DNA from: Arachis hypogaea
Lineage: Eukaryota; Streptophyta; Magnoliopsida; Fabales; Fabaceae
NCBI RefSeq assembly: GCF_003086295.3
Contig: NC_092054.1
Location: 16,069,878 to 16,133,877, forward strand
Reading direction: 5' to 3'
Length of the DNA stretch: 64,000 nt
Every line of letters starts with the position of its first letter. Positions within the stretch are counted from its first letter, which is position 1. The notes below the pieces were generated by a model. The model ran no database searches, was not told the DNA's origin, and saw only the letters and a list, made by a program, of their open reading frames with translations. Positions 34,987 through 48,100 of the stretch are shown piece after piece. Both the position numbers and the translations under genes were made by a program.

Positions 34987-37900
34987 ATGGCGCCTCGTGG
35001 ACGCGGTAGAGGCCGTGGGAGAGGTCATACGAATGCTCGTGCGCCAGGGATTAACCCTAATGACCCAGTGAATTTTATGACTGCGTTGGAGAACATGGCT
35101 GCTGCTATGCAAGCCACTGCTGAGGCTCTTGGTCAACAGATGAATAACCATGGTAATGATGGAGGTGGAGTTCAGGGCCCGATGACACTGGCAAACTTTT
35201 TGAAGGTTAATCCACCTAAGTTCAAGGGAACTACTAGCCCGACTGAAGCCGATACGTGGTTTGAGGCTATGGAACGAGCACTGCAAGCACAGGTGGTACC
35301 TGAAGGGCAGCGTGTGGAGTTCGCTACCTATTTGCTCACTGGTGAAGCGTCGCATTGGTGGCAGGGTATCCGACGCCTCCTGCAGCAGGGTGATGATTAT
35401 ATCACCTGGGATGTCTTCCAAGAGGAGTTCTATAAGAAGTACTTTCCGACTTCTGCTAGGACGGCCAAGGAGTTTGAATTGTTGCAGCTGAAGCAGGGTA
35501 CTATGTCCGTATCTGAGTATACTGACAAGTTTGAGGAGCTGTTCAGATTCTCTCGTATGTGTCAAGGGACTCCGGTGGAATATGAGGAATGGAAGTGTGT
35601 TAAGTACGAAGGAGGACTCCGGAGTGATATTTTCAGTTCAATGGGACCAATGGAGATTAGGACTTTCTCCGAATTGGTGAACACGTGTAGGGTTGCTAAA
35701 GAGTGTGTGAAGAGGGCAGCCACTGAGAAAGGAAATCACAAGGGATCATTTCCACAAAACCGAGGGAAGAGCTTTGCACCTAGAGGTCTGCCCTTCAAGA
35801 GGGGAGGTTCTTTTAGGAGGCCCAACAACAACAACTCCCAAGGGAAAAGGTTTGGGAAGCAGCCTCAGAATGATCAAGCTTGTACTAGGTGTGGAAGTCA
35901 CCATCCGGGAGTACCATGCAAGGCCGGATGGGGTTTGTGCTACAATTGTGGAAAGGCGGGGCATAAAGCCGCAAGTTGTCCGGAGAAGCAAAAGCAAGGT
36001 GCTGGGAAAGCACAACAGACTGGTCGGGTGTTCACCACCTCAGCTGTGGGTGCAGAGGGATCCGAGACACTCATTCGAGGTAACTGTGAAATGGCTGGTC
36101 AAACTTTAAATGCTTTATTTGATTCGGGAGCATCGCATTCATTTATTGCATTTGAGAAAGCCCATGAGTTAGGATTGAAGATCGTAACCTTAGGTTATGA
36201 CCTAAAGGTACATAATGCTACCCATGAAGCCATGGTAACTAGGCTAGGATGCCCGAAAGTTTCGTTCAGGTTCAAGCAGCGTGATTTTGTCCATAATTTA
36301 ATCTGCTTACCGATGATCGGTCTTGATCTTATCTTGGGATTGGACTGGTTATCTGAGAACCATGTCCTGCTTGATTGTTCTACAAAGTCGGTGTACTTTA
36401 TGCCAGAAGATACAGAAGGGCCAGTCGTGGTGAATAATTATTACTTGAATTCGATGATGGTGAACTGTTCCGGAATCGAATGTCAGGGTATCCTGTTGTT
36501 AACCGCTGGTGTTTCGGGTGATGATCAAAGGTTGGATCAGATTCCGGTAGTGCGTGAGTTTTCGGAAGTGTTTCCCGATGATATTGAGGAATTTCCACCT
36601 AACCGAGAGGTCGAGTTTGCTATTGAGTTGGTGCCTAGGGCGGGACCAATCTCAAGTGCTCCTTATAGGATGTCACCATTAGAGATGGCCGAGTTAAAGT
36701 CTCAGTTAGAGGAATTGTTGGGTAAGAACTTTATTCGACCAAGTGTATTCCCATGGGGTGCTCCAGTATTACTGGTAAAGAAGAAAGATGGAAGTATGCG
36801 ACTCTGTGTGGATTACAGGCAGCTGAACAAGGTCACCATAAAGAATAAGTATCCATTGCCGATGATTGATGATCTCATGGATCAGTTACAAGGAGATGGG
36901 GTTTTCTCTAAGATCGATTTGTGATCCGGTTATCACCAGATAAGGGTGAGGGGTGAGGATATCCCTAAGACCGCTTTCAGGACTCGTTATGGTCATTATG
37001 AGTATACTGTAATGTCCTTTGGGTTGACGAACGCTCCTGCAGTATTCATGGATTACATGAATAGAGTGTTCCGTCCGTTTCTGGATAAATTCGTGGTTGT
37101 CTTCATTGACGATATACTAATTTACTCCAAGACTGAAGAAGAGCATGCGGAACACTTGCGGACCGTGTTGCAGATTTTAAAGGAGAAGAAACTCTATGCG
37201 AAACTGTCTAAGTGTGAGTTCTGGAAGAGTGAGGTGAAGTTTTTGGGTCACGTGGTGAGTAAGAAGGGAATAGCCGTAGATCCAACCAAGGTAGAAGCTG
37301 TGATGGATTGGAAGCAACCAACCACAGTAACTGAGATAAGGAGTTTTCTGGGTTTAGCTGGCTATTACCGAAGGTTCATCAAAGGCTTTTCGCAATTAGC
37401 TTTGCCGTTGACAAAGTTAACTCGCAAAGACACTCCGTTTGTTTGGACTCCTGAGTGCGAGGAGAGCTTTCATACATTGAAGAAAAAGTTGACCACGGCA
37501 CCTGTGTTAGTGTTGCCTGAGCCGAACGAGCCTTTTGAGGTGTACTGTGATGCATTGTTAAAGGGCCTAGGGTGCGTGCTGATGCAGCATCATAATGTGG
37601 TGGCGTATGCCTCACGACAGTTGAGACCTCACGAAGTTAGTTATCCTACGCACGATTTGGAACTCGCTGCGGTTGTGTTTGCCTTGAAGGTGTGGAGGCA
37701 TTATCTCTATGGGGTTAAGTTCCAAGTCTTCTCCGATCACAAGAGCTTGAAATACCTCTTTGATCAGAAAGAGCTTAATATGAGGCAAAGGAGGTGGATG
37801 GAATTGTTGAAAGACTATGACTTTGAGTTAAATTACCATCCTGGAAAGGCGAATATAGTGGCGGATGCGTTAAGTCGAAAGTCGTTATATGCGTCTTGGA

Positions 37901-39441
37901 TGATGCTTCAAGAGGAGAAGTTGCTCAAGGGATTCGAGAGTCTAAAAATTGGTGCTCGAGAAGTATCTGGAACCTTGTGTTTGAGCCGATTAGAAATCTC
38001 GAGTGACTTTAAGTCCGAACTCCTAAAGGCTCATGAAAATGATGAAGCGTTATGGAAGGTGTTACCGGCTATCGAGCAAGGAAAACAGTGGAGAGTGTCG
38101 GAAGAAAAAGATGGGTTATGGAGATTCAAGGGTAGGATCATTGTGCCGGATGTTGGCACTTTGAGGCAAGATATCTTAAAGGAGGCACACAAAAGCGGAT
38201 TCTCCATTCACCCGGGGAGTACTAAGATGTACCATGATTTAAAGGCGATGTTTTGGTGGCCGGGTATGAAGAATGATGTGGCGGAATATGTTTCAAAGTG
38301 CTTAACTTGTCAAAAGGTAAAGATTGAACATCAAAGACCTTCCGGGATGTTGCAACCCTTAGAGGTTCCGCAATGGAAGTGGGAAAGTATTGCAATGGAC
38401 TTTGTGTCGGGATTGCCAAGGACTAGGACTGGTTTTGATGCTATCTGGGTGATCGTGGACCGACTGACGAAGTCAGCTCACTTTTTACCCGTTCGGATGA
38501 CTTACACCCTTAAGGAGCTAGCTCGGTTATACATAAAGGAGATTGTGAGACTCCATGGTGTACCTGCTACTATAATCTCTGATAGAGATCCTCGTTTCAC
38601 TTCGAGGTTCTGGGGTGCATTTCAGAAAGCTTTTGGAACCCGATTAAGCTTGAGTACAGCTTACCATCCTCAAACAGATGGTCAATCTAAGAGGACGATC
38701 CAAACACTAGAGGATATGTTGAGAGCTTGTGTTTTGGACCAACCGGCGAGTTGGGATCGGTATATGCCGTTAGTAGAGTTTGCATACAATAATAGTTACC
38801 ATGCGAGCATCGGAATGGCTCCGTATGAGGCATTGTATGGGAGGAAATGTCAATCTCCGCTATGTTGGTATGAAGCTGGAGAGAAAGGCTTGTTGGGGCC
38901 AGAAATGATAGCTGAGACCACTGAACAAGTCAAGAAAATCCGAGATAGGATGCTTACAGCGCAGAGTCGTCAAAAGAGTTACGCCGATCAAAGGCGGAAG
39001 CCCTTAGAATTTGAGGCAGGAGATCATGTTTTCCTGAAAGTTACTCCGACCACAGGAGTAGGTAGAGCGATTAAAGCAAAGAAGTTGAATCCTCGATACA
39101 TTGGTCCATTTCAGATCTTGGAGAGGATTGGGCTGGTGGCGTATCGGGTGGCTCTACCACCCCATCTTTCAAACCTGCACGACGTATTTCACGTGTCGCA
39201 GCTTCGAAAGTACACTCCTGATGCTAGCCATGTGTTAGAACCCGAATCGGTTCAGTTAAGAGAAGATTTGACGCTTCCAGTGGCTCCAGTCAGAATTGAT
39301 GATACTAGTATCAAACGGTTGCGTGGAAAAGAGGTTTCATTAGTCAAAGTGGCTTGGAGTCGAGGCGGTGTTGAGGAACACACTTGGGAACTTGAGTCGG
39401 AGATGCGAACGGATTATCCGCACTTATTCTCAGGTAATTGA
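34987..39441 (+). pseudogene. gypsy gag-pol polyprotein with one internal stop and a mutated integrase
   Basis: A single frame of 1484 residues opened by ATG at 34987 ([13 protein letters not shown]), interrupted only by TGA at 36922-36924 (codon 646) within RT, where an Arg CGA would fit. Gag covers residues 1-300, with Arg/Gly-rich ends and CCHC knuckle [14 protein letters not shown] near 318. Protease active site FDSGASHSF is near 378; RT blocks include [11 protein letters not shown] and [11 protein letters not shown] near 706. RNase H starts at [10 protein letters not shown] (about 853), with Leu where Ser is usual. Integrase has H-x-C zinc residues and DFVSGLP, SDRDPRF and DGQSKRT. The last holds Lys at codon 1235 instead of the DD35E Glu. 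The C-terminus (about 1435-1480) resembles a chromodomain, which in relatives guides integration to heterochromatin. Confidence 0.95.
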
Positions 39442-39489
39442 ATTTGAATTTGAATTTTGTGGGCAAAATTCCCAATTAGGTGGGTAGAA

Positions 39490-42400
39490 TGTAAGATCCG
39501 GTTAATTAACGGCTAATTAACCCATAAATGAGAATTTATTCTAGAAAGCCAAAAATGTTATTTTTATGGCTTAATATGATAGAGGAAATTGAGACGAGAA
39601 TTTCGGTACCACTTTTATAGAAATCGGACCAAGATTGGACCGAACGAGCCAAATCGGGCCAACCGGACCCAAAGTGGGCCCTTGGCCCAACTAAACTAAA
39701 CCAAAACCCTAGTTTTCAGCACTCTCTCTCCTCATTTGAGACACTAAACACGCTGAAATGGAGGCCATGGAGGGAAGAACACTCTCAAGTTCTATCTCTC
39801 ACTTGATCTTCAAACCACCATAACTTTTGATCTAGAGCTCCGATTGCCGCTCCGTTTGCGGCCACGCGTTCACCGCGGAGAGCTCTACAAAACCCATACA
39901 ATTAATCTTGAGGTAAGCCACGTTTTACTGTTCGAAATTCCAGCCCTTGATTTCGAGTTTCATGAGTAAAAATGTTGAGATTTTGGGTTCTTTGATGTTA
40001 TAGGACCCAACTCTCTTGAAGGAGAAGGTTAATCTTGTCTCTTTGGACCTTGGGTGTGGTAAGATTCTCAATCCTAGTGTAATTTGTTGTTCTATGAGGT
40101 TTGGGCATTGAGATGTTGTGTATGGGTATGATGATTGTGGCTTAGGTTGTGTATATGTGAATATTGGAGCTTGATTGGTGATTTTGGAAAGCTTAGAAAA
40201 GGGTTTTGTGTGATAAAATCTATTCTTGGAGGTGTTGATATTTTGAGAGCTTGTGGACAAGTGGTTTGGAAGTGCTCCGGTTGAGCTTGGGAAATTGGCT
40301 AAGGTATGGTTTCGGTTTCCCGTATCTAATATGTAATGTGGTAGGAAATACTTATGCTAGAGGCCCTAAGATAGGTATTGAATTGATGATGTTGTGGAAT
40401 GGTTGAGATATATGATGTGATCATATGTGTGATTATGAATATTGATGCCTTGATTGTGTGATATGTGAGAAAATGCATGTTGTGATATATGCTTGATGAA
40501 TGATTGAGGTTGAATTGATGGGTGGTGCCATATTGTTGGTGAGTATGATGATTATGTATAATGATGGTTGATTGAAAATTGATATTGTTAGAAATTGGGA
40601 TGAGAAGGATGTATGACATAATATTGTGTTTATCCTTTGGCCTTTTGATTGAGAAGTGTTAAAATGGTTGGAGGTAGTTTTGAGAATTTTGGTAAAATGT
40701 CAATGCGTGAGTTGAGGATGGCTTATTGTTGAATTTGGTATACTTTGATTGATTTCAAAGAAAAGGGATGAAATTGGCATGTTTTAATTGATTTTGAAAA
40801 GAGTTGAAAGTGGCTTGTTTTGAAAATGGCACTTTGTGGTTTTGAATGAAAATATGGTTTTTGGGCATAGTTTGATGGGACATAACTTGGACTACGGATC
40901 TTTGATTTGTGCCAATTCTGTTTAGAAATGAAATTGGATCCGGGATGTCCATGCCGTTCGAAGAACGGGTGAAAAATGATTTAAAATGAGAGAGTTATGA
41001 CCGTCGGAAGATTGGGGGTTGAATCTGTGAATTCTGCAGCTTTTAACTTAGAAAATTTTTAGCAGAATGACCCCTCGCGCGTAGGCGCACTTGGCGCGTA
41101 TGCGCCGTTCTTCGAGAAAGCATCATCCACGCGTGCGCGTGGAGTGCGCGTACGTGTGGCCCTGTTTTCATCCCAAAGTTGATTTTTGAGTTTCAAAAGC
41201 CAAACTTCATACTTCTAAGCCTCCAATCTCACCACTTATGTCTTAAATCATTATGATATGCCTAGCATGAGGAAAAGGGCTAGTGAATGTGGTAACTTGC
41301 GAGTGAAGCAAGGGAAAAATGAATGATCCATGAGGATCAAAGATGATTATGTGAGATGTGGAGGATGGCGGTGGAAGTGCTTGTTATGCCATGGGCCGAA
41401 TGGCCGTAATTGTTAATGAATTGGCTGGTTATGGATTTAACCGTGAGCCGGATGGCTGGATTATGCCGTGTGGCGGCGGAGCCATGTTTATGGCTAAGTA
41501 TAAATGCATATATGCTGTTGAATGAATTGTGAATGTTGGCACTTCCACCATTGGAGATGAGGGTTTCCCTGGGTAGTAGCAATGGCTAGCCACCATGTGC
41601 TCCAGGTTGAGACTCGAAGCTCTGTTAACCCAATGTCGTAAGTGTGGCCGGGCACTGTGAAAGGCCCGGATGAGCTCGCCCCCATAAATATTCACCAGTG
41701 ATGGTGATGGATAAATATTCACCAGTGAGGGTGATGGATATGGATCATGATTATGATCAAGTTTATGATGAGTATAACTCGAGTTGGGGATGCACGACAG
41801 AGGGACAGTCCAATGGCTAGCTACCAGGACTTGTCGGGTTGGCTCTATAACCGACAGATGATATCATCAGCCACTAGGGACAGGCATGCATCATAAGCAT
41901 ACTACATGAATTGTTTGAGATTGCCTATTTGACTGCATATTACTTGCTAATTGCCTAAATGCCTTATCTGTTCCTATTTGTAAATCTCTTGTCTGATATA
42001 ACTGTGTTTGCTATATTATACTCCTGCTGGTGGTTGGGAGGTCTGAAGGAATTGGAAAGGGAAGTATTAGTTAGACTGAAGAATCTTTAGTCAGTTGCCA
42101 CTTACGGTTTAGCTTGTTTATAAGCTTTGATATTATCTGAAGGAAGTTCTAGGATTGCCTTCGGCTTTCCTCTATTATTATGTATTATATATGTGGAAGC
42201 TGTTACCGTGCTGGGGACCTCTGGTTCTCACCCATGCGGATTTTGTGGTTTTCAGATGCAGGACGCGAGGCTTCTCGTTGAGGCATGCTGGAGACTTCTG
42301 GATTAGCGAAGATCCTTTGTTCTCGGGACTCTGTTTTGGGTTATATATCTTGTTTAGATACTTTTTATCTCCATTAAATAATACAAACTGTGATGACTCC

Positions 42401-42786
42401 TTCTAGAGGGAATTTTTGGAGAATAGGTTTTCTGTATTTGTGTCCCTTTGTGTTTCCTTTGGAGTTTCCTTATTTTATCATATGTATATATTGCTATGCT
42501 CGAACCGGTTATCTTCGCCGCCAGATTTTGAGTCTTGATATTCCTGTTTTTGATACTCTTTATATATATGATCTTGCGTTAGCTTATCCTTTGCTCGTTG
42601 TGTTAGTGATCGGAGTGTTGCGCTTTCGAGTTGCGGTTTTTGTCTACCCCTTTTTCTACAAGGCTCCTAGTTATAATCAATCATTCATACTACTATACGT
42701 ACTAAATTTTTGTTTTAGAGGTCGTAATACCTTGCCATCTCTGAATTATGACTTAAGCATAAGTCTCTGTATGGTAGGGTGTTACA
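39490..42786 (+). repeat. 3' LTR of the nested gypsy element
   Basis: 3297 bp, preceded by the purine-rich AGGTGGGTAGAA (39477-39489). Almost identical to the 5' LTR. Visible differences include single changes near 39613, 39632, 39654, 40072 and 40196 and an extra T near 42365. Confidence 0.95.
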
Positions 42787-43599
42787 AAAAGGGATCTATC
42801 TTTGTCAACGCAAGTATGCCTAGACATCCTCAAAGACTTCGGCTTCTTAGAGTGCAAGCCAGCTAGCACTCCAATGGATTATACTTCTGCATCAAAATTG
42901 TCAAGGGAAAGCGGCAATACATTAGAGGATTGAGCCCCATACAGACAACTAGTTGGCAGGTTCTTGTACCTAACCAACACAAGGCCAGATTTAGCTTACG
43001 CAATGGGAAGACTTAGTCAGTTTATTGACTATCCCACAGATGTACACCTGCAAGCTACTCACAGGGTGTTGCGGTACTTAAAAGGATGTCTCTCAGTTCG
43101 TTTGTTCTTTCTGGCTGCCAATGATCTTAAACTCACAGGATTCTCATATGCAGACTGGACGTGTGCAGATTCCAGAAAATCCATCACTGGCCATTGCTTC
43201 TACATTGGAAAGTCACTCATTAGTTGGAAAAAAAAGAAACAGAACACTGTTGCAAGGTCGTCCTCAGAAGCTGAGTACAGAGCTTTGTCCCTGGCAACAT
43301 GCCAAACTCAATGGCTATCTTACATCATGAATGATTTGGGCATGCTACTGATAGAGCCCATCACATTTTTCTGCGACAATAGATCAGCCATCCACATAGC
43401 CACCAATCCTATCTTCCACGAGAGAACTAAGCACATCGAGGTTGATTGCCACACTGCTTGAAACCAACATCTCTCAGGTCTCACACACCTCATGCCGGTT
43501 TCTTCATCGAACCAGTTGGCTGACTTCCTTACCAAGGCCTTAGCCCCTGGTCCCTTCTCAAGCAACATTTCCAAACTAGGCCTTTTGAATATTCATAGT
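42787..43599 (+). pseudogene. copia RT C-terminus and RNase H after the gypsy insertion
   Basis: Continues the copia pol gene from the AAAAG site. One base is missing near 42822, shifting the frame. Then come LTNTRPDLAYAMGRLSQF (about 42970), RNase H with SSSEAEYRAL (about 43260), CDNRSAIHIATNPIF and HERTKHIEVDCH (about 43372-43450), and QLADFLTKAL near 43515. Stops lie at 42933 (TGA) and 43459 (TGA), both where an Arg CGA codon would fit. A purine-rich TTTGAGGGAGGT then leads into the 3' LTR. The protein is the C-terminal continuation of the reading region ending at 31473. Confidence 0.93.
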
Positions 43600-43616
43600 C
43601 CTAGTTTGAGGGAGGT

Positions 43617-44016
43617 TGTAACCTGATATAACATACTTAGAATTAGTTAGTTAATTATTGCTGTTAGTATTAGTCAGTTAGAGTTGCCAGCTAGCAAAGT
43701 TAGTTAGGCAGATTAAGTTAATTAGCTCTTGTGTAACTATATAAAGATAAGCATGTAATGCAGAAATAGATGATGAATAAATACAACTTTTATCTTCACC
43801 AAAATCCCTCTTTCTCATCTTCTCCAATTTTCTCCTTCTAGAGATTCCAATTCTCCAAATTCCAATTCACTAACAGCTTCTTCTTTATTTGCACCTTCCT
43901 CCTCTGTTCATCTCTCTCTCTCTCACTCCCTTCTCCAAATTCTTCACCCTTTACCTTTGGACTCACCTACCAGAGATTGATGAGAGCTCAAATCATTCCA
44001 ATCACGAAATTTCACA
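43617..44016 (+). repeat. 3' LTR of the split copia element
   Basis: 400 bp, TGTAAC to TTTCACA, TATA box at 43738-43745. It lacks the MITE present in the 5' LTR and has an extra ATTCCAATTCTCC-type duplication near 43845-43870. Confidence 0.93.
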
Positions 44017-44021
44017 AAAAC

Positions 44022-45033
44022 AACTATGATCACAAAAAAAAAATCCTTTTAAACGTTTAAAAAAAAAAGAAAAAAATATCGTTTTAAATCAATTATTCAA
44101 AAACCGTCATTTTAAAAGGATGATTGTGATGGTTTTTCAAATGGTTACGATTGTTTTTTACTGCCATTCAAGATAATAAACCAGTTATAGCTGCTATAAT
44201 TACCATAAAAATCCACCATTTTAATCTAAATATCTTGTAATGATAAAAGAGGAGCTAAAGATGATGATGAATGTGATTTTTTTTAATTTATTTTAATATT
44301 GAGTTATTTTAACCTTTTAGAATTTTATAGTGTCTTGTCTATTATTGGTTTGCCAAACTTTATATAGTGACACTAATATTTTGTGTCAATATTTCAAATG
44401 TTTGTGTCTTAGTATTTATATTTTTAGTCATACACAAATCAAGTACACCCTAAAAGAATAAGGTTCGATTTTCTCTAATTACTATCTTACAATTATTATT
44501 TAGAGAGAGAAAAAGGTTATGTAAATATATGTAGAATTTAGATAGTCTAAAGTAAAGGAATTTGTAAAGTGATAAAGTGAAAGATTAATTACTATTAATT
44601 TTTTAATTTCTATAAAATGTATTGTGCCTAACTATCTTATTTAAGAGTGATTAACTCCTTACTTTATCCTTTTATCAACTTTCTCATTTTACCAAATATG
44701 TAATGTGTAAGAACAAACATGTGAGAAAAATAAAACAACTCACTCAATTCTCTATATACGAATCAAATAATAATAATAATAAAGTGATAAATAAACATTT
44801 CAGATAAATTAATTCTTAAAAAAAAAAGTACCAATAAATTTTTTTAGAATAACAAATGTAGATAAGTTAGTTTAAATTAAGATCTTCTATCATAATTATA
44901 TATAGGGGCTAATTTAAAAGTAGTAATATGTCTACATTTATTATTATCCGAAAGACTTTATTGGTAATTTTTTTCTTTATTAGAAACTAATTTACTCAAA
45001 GTATAATTCTCATGAATTTATTTGTCAACTTAC
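44022..45033. other. AT-rich spacer
   Basis: No coding sequence or clear element. Short A-runs and CCGTCATTTTAAAAGGATG-type motifs occur at 44080-44160. Confidence 0.5.
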
Positions 45034-45035
45034 TC

Positions 45036-45096
<61 letters not shown>

Positions 45097-45121
45097 TATT
45101 ATTATTATTATTATTATTATA

Positions 45122-45190
<69 letters not shown>
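45034..45190. repeat. (AAT)n/(ATT)n trinucleotide array with strand switch, tail of the LINE
   Basis: About 157 bases of TAA units that switch to ATT units at about 45096, with one interruption near 45120. On the minus strand it directly follows the LINE 3' end (TTTACTTC), so it probably grew from that LINE's TAA-type tail. The two halves are complementary and could fold on themselves. Confidence 0.9.
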
Positions 45191-48100
45191 TGAAGTAAAA
45201 AGCTCAACACAACAGGGTGGAGCATATAAAGCAGTAAAGAAAAACTTACAACTCTAGTCATAACAACCCCTAGTTATCTTCGGTATTGCCATCAACAACC
45301 ATAGGGTTCACAACCCCTCCACTCATCGGATAGCAAAAATGATCTACTTATAATGTCCACCACACTTGAGCCTTTTCCTGAAGATTCTACTATTCCGTTC
45401 TAACCAAATCGTCCAGATAACGGCAAAGAAGCCAATCACCCACATCTTCCTCTCACCTTTTCTTGTTGCAACATTCGTCCAACTTTCAAAATGTTGCTTT
45501 AGTGTACCCGGCATGGTCCATTTCCTTCCAAGAGCAAAAAGCCAAGCACACCACACCTGCCATGAAATCTCACAACCAACAAACAAATGAAAAGTAGACT
45601 CTACAGATTTACAATATAAGACCCACGTACTATCATTCGAGTTAATGACTCCTAGTCTACACAATCTTTTCTTAGTATTCACCCTTTCCACCAACACAAA
45701 CTAAGAGAATAACTCAATCCTTGGTGGAGCGAAACCCTTCCAAATAGCACTTGTGAAACTATAGCTTGTTATTTCCTTCAGAAAAACCGCTTCCTACAAC
45801 ACCTGCACAAATGAGTTAGTCGAATAGATACCAGATCTACCAAATTTCCAGACCACTCTATCCTCCCTCTCAATTGTTAGCTTAACTGACTGTAAAATCT
45901 GATGGAGTTGGTTTACTAGTTCCAACTCCCATTGAAAAATCTCTCTCCTCCATTGGAAGTTCCATATCCACTCTAACCCATCCCAAAACCCGCAATCCCC
46001 AATAACCGATCCTTTCAGGTTTGAGACCGAGAAAAGCCTTGGAAACAACTCTTTCAGGGGACCGTGAGGTAACCAGATATCCTCCCCAAACCGGACTGTT
46101 ATGCCATTCCCTACATCCATATACAGACCTCTGATCATTTTTTCTCTAACATGTGGCTCACGGATTTGTAATTGACAAATATCCTTCCACGAGCCCCCTC
46201 TTGTAGGTACAGGCTGACCACACAGCATCTCAGCCGGATTCATGTTATTACAGGAACAGACGACTTTCTTCCATAGGGGACAGTCTTCTTTCGAGAACCT
46301 CCACCACCACTTAAAGAGCAAAGTTGTATTCCGAATCACTGCGTCTCCAATACCCAGACCACCTGCCTTTTTCGGAGCCATCACCACTTTTCATTTTACT
46401 AGTGGTATCCTATTTCTCCCATCCTCTTTACTCCACAAGAAGCACCTTTGGAGTGAGATCAACTTCTCTGCTACCGCCTTCGGCAGCTTGTATAGGCTAA
46501 GATAGTAGATAGGCAAGCTATTCAGGACAGACTTAATAAGAACTAGCTTAACCGCTTTGTTTAGAATCTTTGTTTTCTACAGGCTTAGCTTTTCTTCACC
46601 TTGTCAATCACCGGTTTCTAAGTTTTAACAAGCTTTGGATTCGCTCCGAGAGAAATGCCAAGATATCGGACTGGTAGAGACTCCTCCTTACACCCCAACA
46701 ACTGACACATCCTACGCGCCCACTGCTGATCACTATTCACCGGAATGAAGCTGGACTTCTCAAAATTAATACTCAACCCAGACATCAACTCAAAACAACG
46801 CAACAATCGCTTATAGTTCCTGATAGTCTCTTCCTCAGTAGGGCAGAATAGAATGGTGTCATCTGCAAACTGCAAGTGCGATAGCTCGATATTATCCTGC
46901 CCAACCAAAAGCGGATAGAAGCGGCCATTCCTCACTGCCTCCCTAATCATCCTATGTAGCACATCAACAACTAGAACAAATAGAAAAGGAGATAAAGGGT
47001 CTCTTTGTCGTAGTCCCCTTTCAATCTTGAATGGCTTAGAGGGGGACCCATTTATAAAAACCAACATAGACGCAAAGCAGACACACTCCTTAATCCACCC
47101 CCACCATCTATAGCCAAAGCCCATCTTATGCAAAATAATATCCACAAAGCTCCATTTGACCCTGTCGTATGCCTTTTGAAAATCAAGTTTAATAATCGCT
47201 GCACTCTTTTTCCTTGCCTTCAGCCACTGCACGATCTCACAGGCTATCAATGTCCCATCATGGATTTTCCTGCCCTGCACAAACGCACTATGTGTCTCTC
47301 CAACTGACCCTGACATGACCTTCCTCATCCTCCGAACCAATACCTTAGATATGACCTTATACACATACCCCACCATACTAATCGGCCTGAGGTCTTTAAT
47401 TTCTTTAGCTCCCACAAACTTCGGCGCCAGCGCCACCCAAGTGACATTCGAATCCCTAGGTAACCTAGAAGACCGGAAAAAAATCCAAGACTGCTCCAGT
47501 AAACTCCTGGCTAACTTCTTCCCAACACTTCTTGATGAAATTCATATTATACCTGTCACTTCCTGGTGCTTTTGTTGACTCACAATCCCAAACTGCCTCC
47601 TTTATTTCTTTCACAGATGGCATCAACTCTAGATCTGTTGCCTCTTCCACATCTAACTGCATTACTAACCCATCCCGAAAGCCTATGTTAGGTGACACCT
47701 CCTGTTGGTACAAGTCCTTGTAGAAATCTCTTATAGCCACCTTAATCCTGGCCTGATTCCTTACTACTCTTCCATGAATCATTAAAGCATCAATCCGGTT
47801 GTTCCTCCTTCGAGCTGAGGCTAAATTGTGAAAGTACCGAATATTTTTGTCCATCTCTTTTACATGCCTGGATCTTGACATCTGCTTCCAATGTACCTCC
47901 TTCCTGATATACTACCTCTTACAAGAGCTAACCAGTGCCTTCCTTCTTGCCTCCAATGTTCCATCATGCACTCCGTTGCTAACCATATCATCTACTTTCT
48001 TGATTTCCTCCTCAAACTTTTGGATCCTCATGTCCATAGATCTAAAATTCTCTCTATGCCATCTGCCGAAAGGAACCGCCATTGCCTTTAACTTGTCCAG

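Larger units (their letters stand above)
31474..42786 (+). mobile_element. young Ty3/gypsy chromodomain element nested in copia RT
   Basis: An 11,313-bp element. Borders are TGTAAGATCC...GGTGTTACA, with the 5-bp duplication AAAAG at 31469-31473 and 42787-42791. The LTRs are about 3.3 kb each and nearly identical (about 18 substitutions and one single-base indel counted by eye). Coding order is gag, protease, RT, RNase H, integrase, then a chromodomain-like C-terminus. Long LTRs with a chromodomain suggest the Tekay/Del lineage (inference). One stop in RT and a changed catalytic residue in integrase make it defective. Confidence 0.96.
26847..44016 (+). mobile_element. Ty1/copia element split by a nested gypsy element
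   Basis: Borders are fixed by TGTAAC...CACA LTR ends and a 5-bp target duplication, AAAAC, at 26842-26846 and 44017-44021. Without the nested 11.3-kb gypsy, one copy of its AAAAG site and the LTR MITE, the element is about 5.7 kb, a normal copia length. Coding order is gag, protease, integrase, RT, RNase H, as in copia. The two LTRs differ at roughly 30 places in 380 aligned bases by eye, so the insertion is old. About ten stops and several frameshifts make it non-autonomous. Confidence 0.95.

Noticed and set aside
45025..45261. Poly-isoleucine open frame
   Set aside because: Translation of the AAT/ATT array, not a protein.
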